NCBI GenBank assembly: GCA_029204225.1
Contig: CM055092.1
Span: 20,859,669 to 20,923,668, forward strand
DNA: 64,000 nt
Reading direction: 5' to 3'
Origin: Diphasiastrum complanatum
Taxonomy: Eukaryota; Streptophyta; Lycopodiopsida; Lycopodiales; Lycopodiaceae
This document shows positions 59,701 through 64,000 of this stretch, in pieces; the first letter of the stretch is position 1; each line of letters begins with the position of its first letter. Both the position numbers and the translations under genes were made by a program. Under the pieces are notes generated by a model that had not been told where the DNA came from, did no database searches, and worked only from the letters and a program-made list of their open reading frames with translations.

Positions 59701-61973
59701 TGAGAAATTCCATTGCTATTGATACTTTACACATGCATTGACTGTCCTAAACCATGTACTAACTCCAAATAGTGTGTCTGGGCCTCACAAGGTTATTAAT
59801 TACCTTACTGGCCTCGTCCAATATGACGTGGCGTAACCAATAATCTCGAGCACTGGAGTAGTTTGTATTCAAGTCTAGGATTATATTGAATCCTATATTC
59901 AAGACGTGGATGTAACAGCTACCAAAGATACATGCCAACGAGGACTAATCCAGATGGGATCAGAGGAAGCTAGTGGTATCCTAGCAATATGAATTTGAAT
60001 TCAAGACTTGTTTATGACTTTTGCTTATGAACCACTCCCTTTGGATTGAAAGGATTAACCACTTGTGTTTGAATGTGCAGGTACTTTAAGAAGTGCCTCA
60101 CAATGAATTGGTTTTAAGAAACCCCAAGAATTGGTACCACATAAATTCGTTTTGAAAAACCACATGTTTTGGTTTTTAGAAACCGCATAATTTTTATTTC
60201 TTAAGAAACTGCAAAGATTTGGTAGCAATCACATGATTTGGTTCTAAAGGAACCACAAGAAATGATTTTGGGATCCATATGGAATGACAGGAATATCTAG
60301 GGATTGATCACCCCTAAATCTTCTATCACCATGACGGGAGGTTGGCAACCTCAATAACTATTGCCAAAGAATATTAAGACAAGAGCTTGGCAACCTTGAT
60401 ATCCCTTGCCAAAGAAAAGACATACATACTATGCAAGGACAACATGGCTCATAGTTCAGAAAATTTAGACATAGGTATCTCTAGTGAAGTCTATATAATG
60501 GCTACCTGCGCCCCTCTCTTGTGTAGAGCTGTTTATTAACATCAGAGACTGTTGAGATGGAGCGACTTGCTACATTCATTGTTTGATAAAGAGATCAACA
60601 CAATTCCTTTTCTCTCCTGTTTTTCATATTTTGTGAGAGAATTGGTTTACTCCTTGGGAATTAGGACGTTTGGTGGCCATTCCAAAAGTCCTAAGTCACC
60701 AACCACTAGTAGGCTCTATTACCAAATGTTGTCTCAACACGTCAACGAAAGCTCGGACAACCAACTTTCCTTTCAACCAGTTGTCCAACCAACCCAGTCA
60801 TCAACACCTGAAGGCCAACAAGCAAGCCAGCATTGGCTCCAAGAAGAGATCAACGTCCGAAGAGACTAACCCAACAACTTAGACATCCAACGCAAGCACA
60901 ACAAAGACTCGAATTGGCACCACACCAGCATGAGTTCCATAAATCTAGCCCTCTACACCATCAAAGCATGCTAACCACACACCTTCCTTCTTTGGACTAG
61001 ACTTGCTTCTTTCCTTTGTTTGATTTCATGCAAATTTAGAACTTCGTTTCCGATAACCGGTTGCCATTAATTTATGTGACTTCCTCATCTTAGGCTTCAT
61101 AAGAAATTCCAAACAATCTAAATTGGTTTGGATATAAGAAGCAGATACTTGGCTTTGAGGAATTGGGATACCATTGTTCTCCATTTAAAGGGATTGAATG
61201 AAAAGCTATTTAGCAGAATCACTCTTTTTCCTCGTTACCAACTTATCATAGCCTAGAGATGCAGCAGAAGCAAACATATTCCAAAGTTGGAAGCGGTGTA
61301 GTAGGAACTGATTATTCCAACCTAAAACACGGAGTTGAAAGGATGTATGGCGGGAATGTGGTGGAAGGTAGCAAGGTATACAGCTCTATAGGTAAAGTGA
61401 TGGAATGATCTAGTAAAGATGGAAAGTAGAGATGAAATGACGGAAGGTGTTTGAAGTATGGCCAGATGTATAAACCCGCCCCATTAAAATTTTCGGGTGG
61501 GCAAAACGATCCAGCAAGCCAAATGTTCTAGTACCAACAAATCAATGTGGCCAAGAGGTAAATGAGGGAGGTAAGACGTCAGGAAGTTTGTTTGCTCGCA
61601 AACATTTTGTGTTTCAGTAAGAAGAAACTCACCGTCTCTGACCGCTTGAGTAGGGGCCCTTGCAGCAGTACGCATCCTGCTCCAGTGCTCAATTGTTTCT
61701 TGATCCTTTCAAGGCTAAGCTTGCTGTTGCTGCCATCTCCCTACAACAACCCCAACAATTCTGATCAGTCAATTATACAGCAATCAAAAATTTCTGGAGC
61801 ATCTCTACTGAAAAACCTTATTGAAGCCTCACAGCAAGCGGATCGCAAATAACATTGAGAAATCTGAGAGCTCCATTGGAAGCTGAACTCGATCTGTGAA
61901 ACTGAATAGAATTATAATGAGAATTGCAATGCATGAGACTAACAGCGGAGTTGCCCGCGCTCAGATCACCCAT
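29352..61973 (-). CDS. SWAP70: SWAP70-like PH-domain and coiled-coil protein, ten coding exons over 32.6 kb
   Basis: Exons (minus, high to low): 61973-61944, 61740-61633, 52917-52856, 52698-52615, 52475-52444, 52319-52238, 35183-34955, 32574-32347, 31633-31362, 29706-29352. They sum to 1482 nt, 493 codons plus stop, with every junction in phase. The product has a short N-terminus, an amphipathic [10 protein letters not shown] start, a PH domain (about residues 32-137, ending in the conserved ARAWVATL Trp), a Ser/Ala-rich helix and a long coiled coil (about 205-376), then an acidic, low-complexity tail. Order and wording match the plant SWAP70 family (Arabidopsis protein about 485 residues, recalled rather than searched). 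In plants the family is reported as a guanine-nucleotide exchange factor for Rac/ROP GTPases acting in immunity, with PH binding to phosphoinositides. The coding sequence has no stop or frameshift, so it looks functional despite about 20 kb of nested retroelements in its introns. The first exon is the only weakly supported one. Confidence 0.92.
30748..31045. repeat. Intronic tandem duplication (about 150 bp unit)
   Basis: 30748-30890 and 30910-31045 share ATTGGAGAG(C/T)TCAG, CCTTGCACA and a CATGCTCACACT segment in the same order. It lies in SWAP70 intron 9 with no coding role seen. Confidence 0.65.
31362..31633 (-). CDS. SWAP70: SWAP70-like exon 9 (coiled coil)
   Basis: 272 nt, acceptor GTGCAG, donor GTGAGG. 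Encodes [20 protein letters not shown] and [18 protein letters not shown], matching the second half of the family coiled coil. Confidence 0.94.
32347..32574 (-). CDS. SWAP70: SWAP70-like exon 8 (coiled coil)
   Basis: 228 nt, phase 0 at both ends, acceptor ATCAG, donor GTAAGT. Encodes [20 protein letters not shown] and further heptad-rich sequence. Confidence 0.94.
33043..33126 (+). mobile_element. LINE 3-prime end fragment (copy d)
   Basis: Matches the last about 85 bp of LINE copies b and c (CACTCCC..., then ACTTGACATGTAC, then CTTATATGCC and a short hairpin). It directly precedes copy c, giving two LINE tails in tandem in SWAP70 intron 7. Confidence 0.6.
33140..33652 (+). mobile_element. 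LINE 3-prime fragment (copy c), 5-prime truncated
   Basis: Aligns with 51460-51917 of LINE b: shared TCAGCAAAG, GATCAGAG.CAG, GAGTTAT, ACTTGACATGTAC and the final TATGCC-TTTT-GGCATA hairpin, ending in a CT-rich tail. It contains only the region 3-prime of RT. Strong 5-prime truncation is typical of LINE insertion. Confidence 0.75.
34808..34975. repeat. Duplicated exon-intron junction of SWAP70 exon 7
   Basis: 34808-34868 resembles 34911-34968, sharing TAAGCTTTTC, ATAGTCT, TATACCTTCATGA and the start of the next word. The second copy contains the real donor site of exon 7. The first lies about 100 bp further into the intron and carries a duplicate AAG|GTATA donor-like sequence. Confidence 0.7.
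34955..35183 (-). CDS. SWAP70: SWAP70-like exon 7 (Ala-rich helix)
   Basis: 229 nt, acceptor CTTCAG, donor GTATAT, ending phase 0. It starts with [18 protein letters not shown] and continues with [16 protein letters not shown], a block almost fixed in plant SWAP70 proteins. Confidence 0.95.
35555..35775 (+). mobile_element. Copia protease-region fragment
   Basis: Reads [18 protein letters not shown], then [10 protein letters not shown], the segment just after the copia protease active site (the DSGA motif itself is absent). It is only about 220 bp long, inside SWAP70 intron 6 just before LINE a. Confidence 0.7.
35815..37460 (+). mobile_element. LINE copy a, 5-prime part (endonuclease C-terminus and RT start)
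   Basis: It starts within the apurinic-like endonuclease: a [10 protein letters not shown] segment, then [11 protein letters not shown] (catalytic Asp-Asn), the [15 protein letters not shown] segment, [14 protein letters not shown] and [11 protein letters not shown] (catalytic Ser-Asp-His). A linker follows, then RT fingers near 36976-37260 ([10 protein letters not shown], a [20 protein letters not shown] segment) and, after a frameshift, [13 protein letters not shown] and [11 protein letters not shown]. It is cut at 37460 by gypsy element 1, with TSD ATTAT. LINEs reinsert by target-primed reverse transcription. Frameshifts make it dead. Confidence 0.88.
37461..37841 (-). repeat. Gypsy 1 3-prime LTR
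   Basis: Plus-strand TTTTACAACC...CCCTAACA, 381 bp. The expected TG start is mutated to TT, and about 70 bp is missing relative to 42570-43020. Confidence 0.92.
37842..37856 (-). other. Gypsy 1 polypurine tract
   Basis: TTAAGGGGGAGGAAA on the minus strand immediately before the LTR; plus-strand DNA primer in the family. Confidence 0.85.
37900..38050 (-). pseudogene. Gypsy 1 chromodomain remnant
   Basis: In one minus frame: [18 protein letters not shown], the core of a chromodomain that in chromoviruses follows integrase and directs insertion to marked chromatin. It is separated from the integrase by stops. Confidence 0.7.
38100..39311 (-). pseudogene. Gypsy 1 integrase
   Basis: The zinc-binding module ([13 protein letters not shown] and [10 protein letters not shown]) spans 39311-38950, with a stop between its halves. 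It is followed by [15 protein letters not shown] (first Asp) and 38775-38488 with [15 protein letters not shown] (second Asp) and [14 protein letters not shown] (Glu). The C-terminal region (38480-38100) is in other frames. All three catalytic residues survive, but frames do not connect. Confidence 0.88.
39224..39627. repeat. 202-bp tandem duplication inside gypsy 1 pol
   Basis: 39224-39425 and 39426-39627 are near-identical, with around ten differences by eye. The unit spans the end of RNase H and the spacer before integrase. As 202 is not a multiple of three, the duplication shifts the frame. Confidence 0.88.
39452..39943 (-). pseudogene. Gypsy 1 RNase H
   Basis: [17 protein letters not shown], then [37 protein letters not shown] and TDHQVLKYI: the canonical chromovirus RNase [17 protein letters not shown] end is present. 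The open frame is then diverted by the 202-bp duplication. Confidence 0.9.
40048..40770 (-). pseudogene. Gypsy 1 reverse transcriptase
   Basis: 40770-40477 has [26 protein letters not shown] and [14 protein letters not shown]. After one stop, 40470-40048 has [29 protein letters not shown] (YLDD catalytic core) and VKSFLGF. One in-frame stop and flanking breaks make it inactive. Confidence 0.92.
40950..41510 (-). pseudogene. Gypsy 1 protease and pre-RT spacer
   Basis: A DDGST-type start near 41490 is followed by 41423-41223 ([29 protein letters not shown]), equivalent to the protease flap and the D.(V/I)LG..W block; G is changed to A in the latter. 41198-40968 is the hydrophilic spacer. Confidence 0.65.
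41514..42212 (-). pseudogene. Gypsy 1 gag
   Basis: 42212-41889 reads a coiled [18 protein letters not shown] start, then [33 protein letters not shown] and MYLRGKALT; then a stop. 41735-41514 continues with the [14 protein letters not shown] capsid segment. The CCHC knuckle expected after QLEVRRNQ is missing; the frame jumps straight to sequence equivalent to the post-knuckle HCC..L segment, so a deletion removed it. Confidence 0.8.
42556..42567 (-). other. Gypsy 1 primer-binding site
   Basis: TGGTATCAGAGC on the minus strand, two bases after the LTR; initiator tRNA-Met type. Confidence 0.92.
42570..43020 (-). repeat. Gypsy 1 5-prime LTR
   Basis: 451 bp, TGTTAC...TAACA on the plus strand, also reading TGTTAG...GTAACA on the minus strand. 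Same family as the LTR at 57000-57437. Confidence 0.93.
43021..43735 (+). mobile_element. LINE copy a, 3-prime part (RT palm and thumb)
   Basis: It continues the RT interrupted at 37460: [13 protein letters not shown], then [21 protein letters not shown] (catalytic YADD) and a [16 protein letters not shown] segment. After a frameshift come the SSYTYL region, a [13 protein letters not shown] segment and [17 protein letters not shown]. The family 3-prime end with hairpin is not found here, so this copy is 3-prime truncated near 43735. Confidence 0.88.
43736..43965. other. Unassigned spacer between two LINE copies
   Basis: 230 bp containing AATAAAG near 43900 and ending in a GT-rich stretch. 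The composition looks like a 3-prime UTR or an LTR remnant; no partner copy was found. Confidence 0.35.
43966..45254 (+). mobile_element. LINE copy b, 5-prime part (endonuclease, partial RT)
   Basis: 43970-44923 is a 317-codon open frame with the apurinic-like endonuclease: [24 protein letters not shown] (catalytic Glu), [29 protein letters not shown] (Asp-Asn) and [14 protein letters not shown]. The final [11 protein letters not shown] has Arg where the catalytic His stands in copy a (SDH). RT resumes at about 45046 with [19 protein letters not shown] and [16 protein letters not shown]. The RT fingers seen in copy a are missing: an internal deletion of roughly 0.9 kb. Cut at 45254 by gypsy 2, with TSD GGATG. 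Confidence 0.9.
45255..45612 (-). repeat. Gypsy 2 3-prime LTR
   Basis: TGTAATAGAT...GCTCGTAACA on the plus strand; 358 bp. Bounded outside by GGATG. Confidence 0.95.
45613..45628 (-). other. Gypsy 2 polypurine tract
   Basis: CTTAAGGGGGAGGGAG on the minus strand, adjoining the LTR. Confidence 0.88.
45624..45855 (-). pseudogene. Gypsy 2 chromodomain
   Basis: [20 protein letters not shown] then [15 protein letters not shown]: a clear chromodomain after integrase. It is separated from the integrase frame by a single TGA at about 45855. In the family it guides integration to particular chromatin. Confidence 0.9.
45858..47021 (-). pseudogene. Gypsy 2 integrase
   Basis: The zinc module is in 47021-46791 ([13 protein letters not shown]; the [10 protein letters not shown] pair follows a TAG at about 46790). 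The core spans 46730-45858: [15 protein letters not shown] (first Asp), [16 protein letters not shown] (second Asp), [14 protein letters not shown] (Glu), [16 protein letters not shown] and a C-terminal [11 protein letters not shown] end. The 290-codon core is undamaged; only the stop within the zinc module and the stop before the chromodomain break it. Confidence 0.94.
47022..47159 (-). other. Gypsy 2 acidic spacer between RNase H and integrase
   Basis: In frame with both neighbours after a TAG at 47160. Very rich in Ser, Asp and Glu ([15 protein letters not shown]). Gypsy 1 shows no comparable acidic stretch. Confidence 0.7.
47160..47665 (-). pseudogene. Gypsy 2 RNase H
   Basis: [65 protein letters not shown] and [16 protein letters not shown] are all canonical. 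It joins the RT through a single frameshift near 47680. Confidence 0.93.
47675..48560 (-). pseudogene. Gypsy 2 reverse transcriptase
   Basis: One frame with a single TAG (about 48265): [77 protein letters not shown] (FLDD form of the catalytic core) and [11 protein letters not shown]. Apart from the stop the domain is complete. Confidence 0.94.
48560..49102 (-). pseudogene. Gypsy 2 aspartic protease and spacer
   Basis: [19 protein letters not shown] is the retropepsin active site in the DDGATHNF form common in plant chromoviruses. It is followed by [20 protein letters not shown], the flap and the second Asp/Gly block. The frame runs uninterrupted into RT (49102-48266). Confidence 0.9.
49112..50388 (-). 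pseudogene. Gypsy 2 gag with CCHC knuckle
   Basis: The likely start is an ATG at 50388 with an acidic leader ([17 protein letters not shown]). Two stops follow near 50227 and 50215, then a 253-codon open frame (50211-49450) with [19 protein letters not shown] and the capsid helices. A frameshift near 49450 leads to the knuckle frame 49447-49112 with [14 protein letters not shown] (C-x2-C-x4-H-x4-C) and a [15 protein letters not shown] segment. One TAA separates it from protease. Confidence 0.9.
50713..50731 (-). other. Gypsy 2 primer-binding site, altered
   Basis: Minus strand reads TGGTATCAGCGAGC, one base after the LTR. The first nine bases fit initiator tRNA-Met, but a CG insertion (or CGAGC change) breaks the usual TGGTATCAGAGC. 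Confidence 0.7.
50733..51090 (-). repeat. Gypsy 2 5-prime LTR
   Basis: 358 bp, TGTAATAG...GCTCGTAATA, same length as the 3-prime LTR. The last bases have CAATG-to-TA type change (TAACA to TAATA). Confidence 0.95.
51096..51920 (+). mobile_element. LINE copy b, 3-prime part with tail
   Basis: RT continues directly after the GGATG duplication: [20 protein letters not shown] (catalytic YADD), then [18 protein letters not shown], ending near 51300. A further basic region (51414-51700) and a 3-prime UTR follow, with ACTTGACATGTAC, the TATGCC-TTTT-GGCAT hairpin (51851-51865) and a CTTT/CT-rich tail to about 51917. RT thumb sequence seen in copy a (43300-43700) is missing between 51300 and 51350. 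Confidence 0.88.
52238..52319 (-). CDS. SWAP70: SWAP70-like exon 6 (end of PH domain)
   Basis: 82 nt, acceptor TCGTAG, donor GTAAGC. Encodes [15 protein letters not shown] and ARAWVATL, including the invariant Trp of the last PH helix. It is followed by the 17-kb intron. Confidence 0.95.
52444..52475 (-). CDS. SWAP70: SWAP70-like exon 5 (32-nt microexon)
   Basis: Encodes [11 protein letters not shown] and parts of the flanking codons. The acceptor is ATGCAG and the donor GTATCC. Without it the reading frame breaks and the conserved YDGCCFYIGTP block is lost. Confidence 0.9.
52615..52698 (-). CDS. SWAP70: SWAP70-like exon 4 (PH domain)
   Basis: 84 nt; acceptor TTTCAG, donor GTGAGT. Encodes the [18 protein letters not shown] segment, corresponding to the PH strand that precedes the variable loop. 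Confidence 0.92.
52856..52917 (-). CDS. SWAP70: SWAP70-like exon 3 (PH domain)
   Basis: 62 nt encoding [20 protein letters not shown], the second and third PH strands. The acceptor is CTCTAG and the donor GTTAGG. An in-frame stop lies directly before the acceptor, confirming the splice. Confidence 0.92.
53337..53886. repeat. Three-copy tandem repeat in SWAP70 intron 2
   Basis: Units 53337-53523 (187 bp), 53524-53698 (175 bp) and 53699-53886 are near-identical, each starting GTGTCCACTTTGAATTG. Unit 2 lacks a 12-base AATTATTGCACA stretch, itself a local duplication. Confidence 0.92.
54308..54497. repeat. Short dispersed triplication
   Basis: TCTTCTTCATAGC.ATTCATGCAGCCATC occurs at about 54309-54338 and 54418-54447, with a weaker copy at about 54467-54494. 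The G-run at 54626-54636 lies nearby. Confidence 0.65.
54640..55540. other. Gene-free intronic stretch
   Basis: Part of SWAP70 intron 2; no retroelement or coding motif is recognised. Right edge abuts truncated gypsy element 3. Confidence 0.4.
55599..56078 (-). pseudogene. Gypsy 3 gag fragment
   Basis: 159 open codons: [72 protein letters not shown] and [15 protein letters not shown]. It matches gypsy 1 gag block by block and lacks that copy's internal stop. Sequence ends within the capsid. Confidence 0.88.
56986..56997 (-). other. Gypsy 3 primer-binding site
   Basis: TGGTATCAGAGC on the minus strand, two bases from the LTR, as in gypsy 1. Confidence 0.9.
57000..57437 (-). repeat. Gypsy 3 LTR
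   Basis: 438 bp, TGTTACAATC...CCCTAACA, aligned throughout with 42570-43020 (shared CCTAGGTAGA, GACACGTGGCAACCATGC, GGGACCCAAGGGAGTTGGG). Confidence 0.92.
58200..58770. other. Leader of element B with two overlapping antisense open frames
   Basis: Plus-strand 58212-58664 (150 codons) and minus-strand 58765-58274 (163 codons) overlap and are both open. Neither matches a known family, and the minus frame (element sense) is Cys-rich and hydrophobic. They are probably chance frames in a GC-richer leader. Confidence 0.35.
59443..59454 (-). other. Element B primer-binding site
   Basis: TGGTATCAGAGC on the minus strand, one base beyond the LTR; shows which way the family is read. Confidence 0.92.
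59456..59917 (-). repeat. Element B 5-prime LTR
   Basis: 462 bp, TGTAAGGGAAA...GATGTAACA on the plus strand, similar to 7679-8198 from end to end; 58 bp shorter. Confidence 0.88.
59920..61632. other. Gene-free part of SWAP70 intron 2
   Basis: No transposon domain is recognised. Short repeats of TTTGGTTCTAA-type words occur near 60100-60260. The plus-strand frame 60552-60869 is unassigned. Confidence 0.4.
61633..61740 (-). CDS. SWAP70: SWAP70-like exon 2 (start of PH domain)
   Basis: 36 codons between acceptor TTGTAG and donor GTGAGT, both phase 0. It encodes [10 protein letters not shown] and the first PH strand [12 protein letters not shown], both near-identical to the plant SWAP70 N-terminus. 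Confidence 0.92.
61944..61973 (-). CDS. SWAP70: SWAP70-like exon 1 (proposed start)
   Basis: Ten codons from an ATG ([10 protein letters not shown]) to a GTTAGT donor, phase 0. It joins in frame to exon 2, which has an in-frame TAG just upstream of its acceptor and so must be preceded by another exon. The donor is non-optimal; another start exon further upstream is possible. Confidence 0.55.
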
Positions 61974-64000
61974 CCCGATCACAACCCATCAACCCAGAAA
62001 CTCTGTTGGATCCATAGAAATGCCTGCGAACAGAATAGAGAGATAGAAAACAGGGCGGGCTCGCCTTCTACCTATCCCGAAACCTCTTTCACACTGAACA
62101 GTAGACTATCTTCCTGTTCTTTATGAGCTGCTTTCACACTGAACCTTAAATTAGCCTTTTCTTATTGAGCTGCTTTCACACATAATCTTCGAAGAGTTTT
62201 GCTCAATTCACCAAGACCCAATACCCAAGACCCATGCTCAAATCCCACTTACTCCATTACAAGAACGCTCTAATAGGGTCCAAAGTTGTTTGTGCCTTTA
62301 TGTGGTTCAAATAATGCGTACTACCAAGGTGACTATGGAGGGATAGTTCTACCTATCGAGCCACCAAAGTACGTTTGTTCCTTTATGGGTTAAAATGATA
62401 TGTATTAGGTAGTGTGTGCAAGTAGGGTGGTTATGGGCTATATGTGATAGCTTAACCTAATATTGGACTACCACATTACATTTTTGGTCTGTTGTGGCAG
62501 CTCAATAAGTACATCCATTGATTATGGTCTATAGCATGGCTCGATAAGTAGAGCTATCGATTATGGCCCATAGCCACCCTCATCATGCATGCACGTTGGT
62601 GGCGAAATAGATAGAGCTACCATCATGGCCATAGCAGCCCTACTCAAGCATGCTACCTGACGTAATTTGTTGTTTACTCTATCCAAACTAAGTAGTAGGG
62701 AGGTAATCATGGAGCTAAGTAAGTAAGCAGGTTTTAAACATAGTAAGTTACATAAAATGGCATGGAACCATCATGTTAAGAGCCAATCAACAAATGACAC
62801 ATATGCAAAACTCACCAAACAAACAATGACGTACATGTAACAACCTTGTATATTATGATCCCAATGCATCATTATCATCAAAAAAAACTACAACAACTAG
62901 TCTCTAAGTAAGGTTTCCTTTTTTCCCTTCCTATTGACGAATAAGTTTTACTTAGGGTGTTTTCACACACAAGGGGACCCATGGTACTGCTAAGTCACAT
63001 CACACACTTGTCTAGGAGACCGTTATTCTCTCTCCTCTATCATATATGAACCACAAGGATGTTCTCCCACATCTAAAAATTGAAATCTTAATGTCCCCTG
63101 AAAAATAGCCTTAAAAGGCATGTGGATATGTTGAAACTACTCCCTAGCATCTCCACTTACCCCATGATAACATTTTTTTCAGCCAAGTCATCTGCCACAT
63201 GGGAGAGCTCACTTTTCTATGTGAGATGGGTAAAGGCTTTTTTACCATTTTTCTCTCCAATGAATGTTGAGTTTTTTTATAGATACACACCCCCCTACAA
63301 TTGTGTGTGACAATACCCTTAATCTCATGAAAAGCTCTAACCCACTCAATCTAAGTTGGTAGTTTGGAGCAACCATCAAGCCTCTTAATATGTCTAGAGA
63401 GAATTGCACAATTAGGTCCTTATATTCGTCTTAAAGAGATGCTAGATTTGTGAAAACTTCGTTGGCAGGGCCCATATGAGGATAAGCATAGTCCAACAAT
63501 ATCAAACTTACCCACAATATCTAAACCCATCTCATGTTTATTCATTAATTCCAAAGCAATAAGCAATTGGGATTATATACAAAAAGTTTGCATTCCTTTC
63601 ATTTGGAGTTTGAGCACAAAAATGCCTTATTTTTTGTAAATATATAACAATGGCATATTCTTGCATTTTGTAGCAATTCAATGCTTCTTTGACTTTTAGC
63701 ATGTATGCATCTTGGTATAATCAACATGTGGCACTATGAAACATCAAACGTAGGGGACAAGCCCACGATACACCAACATACCAAGTGTGGGAAAATACTT
63801 TGAGCATGTATGGCAAAGCTTGTCATGATCTTAGGTCACCTTATTTCTCAAGGACTCACATCACGAACGGTCTTCCATAGTCATGTTCAAAGATGCAGTA
63901 AGAGTGCTGCTCCACCCACCAATGGCTGCCAACAAATTTTTGGCTACAAATATCATCTAATAAAATAAAGATGGGAGCACTTCAAATCAACAATCTTGAG
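61974..64000. other. Upstream flank of the SWAP70 homologue
   Basis: It should hold the 5-prime UTR and promoter of the minus-strand gene just above 61974, but no TATA box or element can be assigned. The rest is AT-rich with no coding motif. Confidence 0.4.

Larger units (their letters stand above)
57770..59917 (-). mobile_element. Element B: LTR, PBS and leader of the non-coding family of element A
   Basis: Minus strand: LTR 59917-59456, PBS, then about 1.3 kb of leader and a stretch (58110-57855) that matches the far end of element A (12430-12160). The blocks TACGGAATTTTTACGTAAA.TTCAG, CATGCAAA.CACA and AATGTCAA are shared. It is 3-prime truncated near 57770. Lies in SWAP70 intron 2. Confidence 0.72.

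Overview
The window is nuclear DNA of a land plant with a large, repeat-rich genome. Two intron-containing plant genes can be read: a phytocyanin, and a SWAP70-type PH-domain protein whose ten coding exons spread over about 32.6 kb. Almost everything else is decayed LTR retrotransposon, LINE and simple repeat, with tRNA-iMet-type primer-binding sites. The long TE-filled introns would suit a fern, lycophyte or gymnosperm better than a compact angiosperm genome, but the species cannot be fixed from the sequence alone.

Layout. 1-5.2 kb: relic copia (+) and gypsy integrase (-) pieces, a 112-bp GA tract and a C26 run. 5.2-6.4 kb: an intact two-exon GPI-type phytocyanin gene on the minus strand with a three-copy repeat in its upstream region. 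6.9-12.4 kb: a copia gag/protease fragment cut by a minus-strand LTR element (LTR 7679-8198) with an AT-rich interior without coding capacity. 12.4-18.3 kb: AT-rich, gene-free DNA with one clear LTR end plus primer-binding site at 16999/17000. 18.3-20.6 kb: a decayed copia pol on the plus strand. 20.8 kb: a symmetric 132-bp foldback. 21.5-22.7 kb: a plus-strand gag relic with four zinc knuckles, abutting a minus-strand gypsy relic (22.7-27.2 kb) that itself contains a copia RT fragment. 27.2-29.3 kb: non-coding DNA with two GA tracts.

29.35-61.97 kb (minus strand): the SWAP70 homologue. Its exons join in frame to 493 codons plus stop, close to the length of the plant family. Intron 6 (17.1 kb) holds two LINE copies on the opposite strand. 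Each is split by a complete chromovirus (gypsy) element in gene-sense orientation, with perfect 5-bp target duplications (ATTAT and GGATG). Intron 2 (8.7 kb) holds a truncated third gypsy element, the LTR and leader of the same non-coding element family seen at 7.7-12.4 kb, and a three-copy tandem repeat. Intron 7 holds LINE 3-prime ends that share a small terminal hairpin. 62-64 kb: upstream flank with nothing recognisable.

How it fits together: the two cellular genes are not obviously connected. One is a secreted, membrane-anchored copper protein; the other is a cytosolic or membrane-associated PH/coiled-coil regulator that the plant literature links to Rac/ROP signalling and immunity. The retroelement insertions in SWAP70 spare all coding exons. 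All domain identifications are by eye from protein motifs; no database search or alignment program was run.
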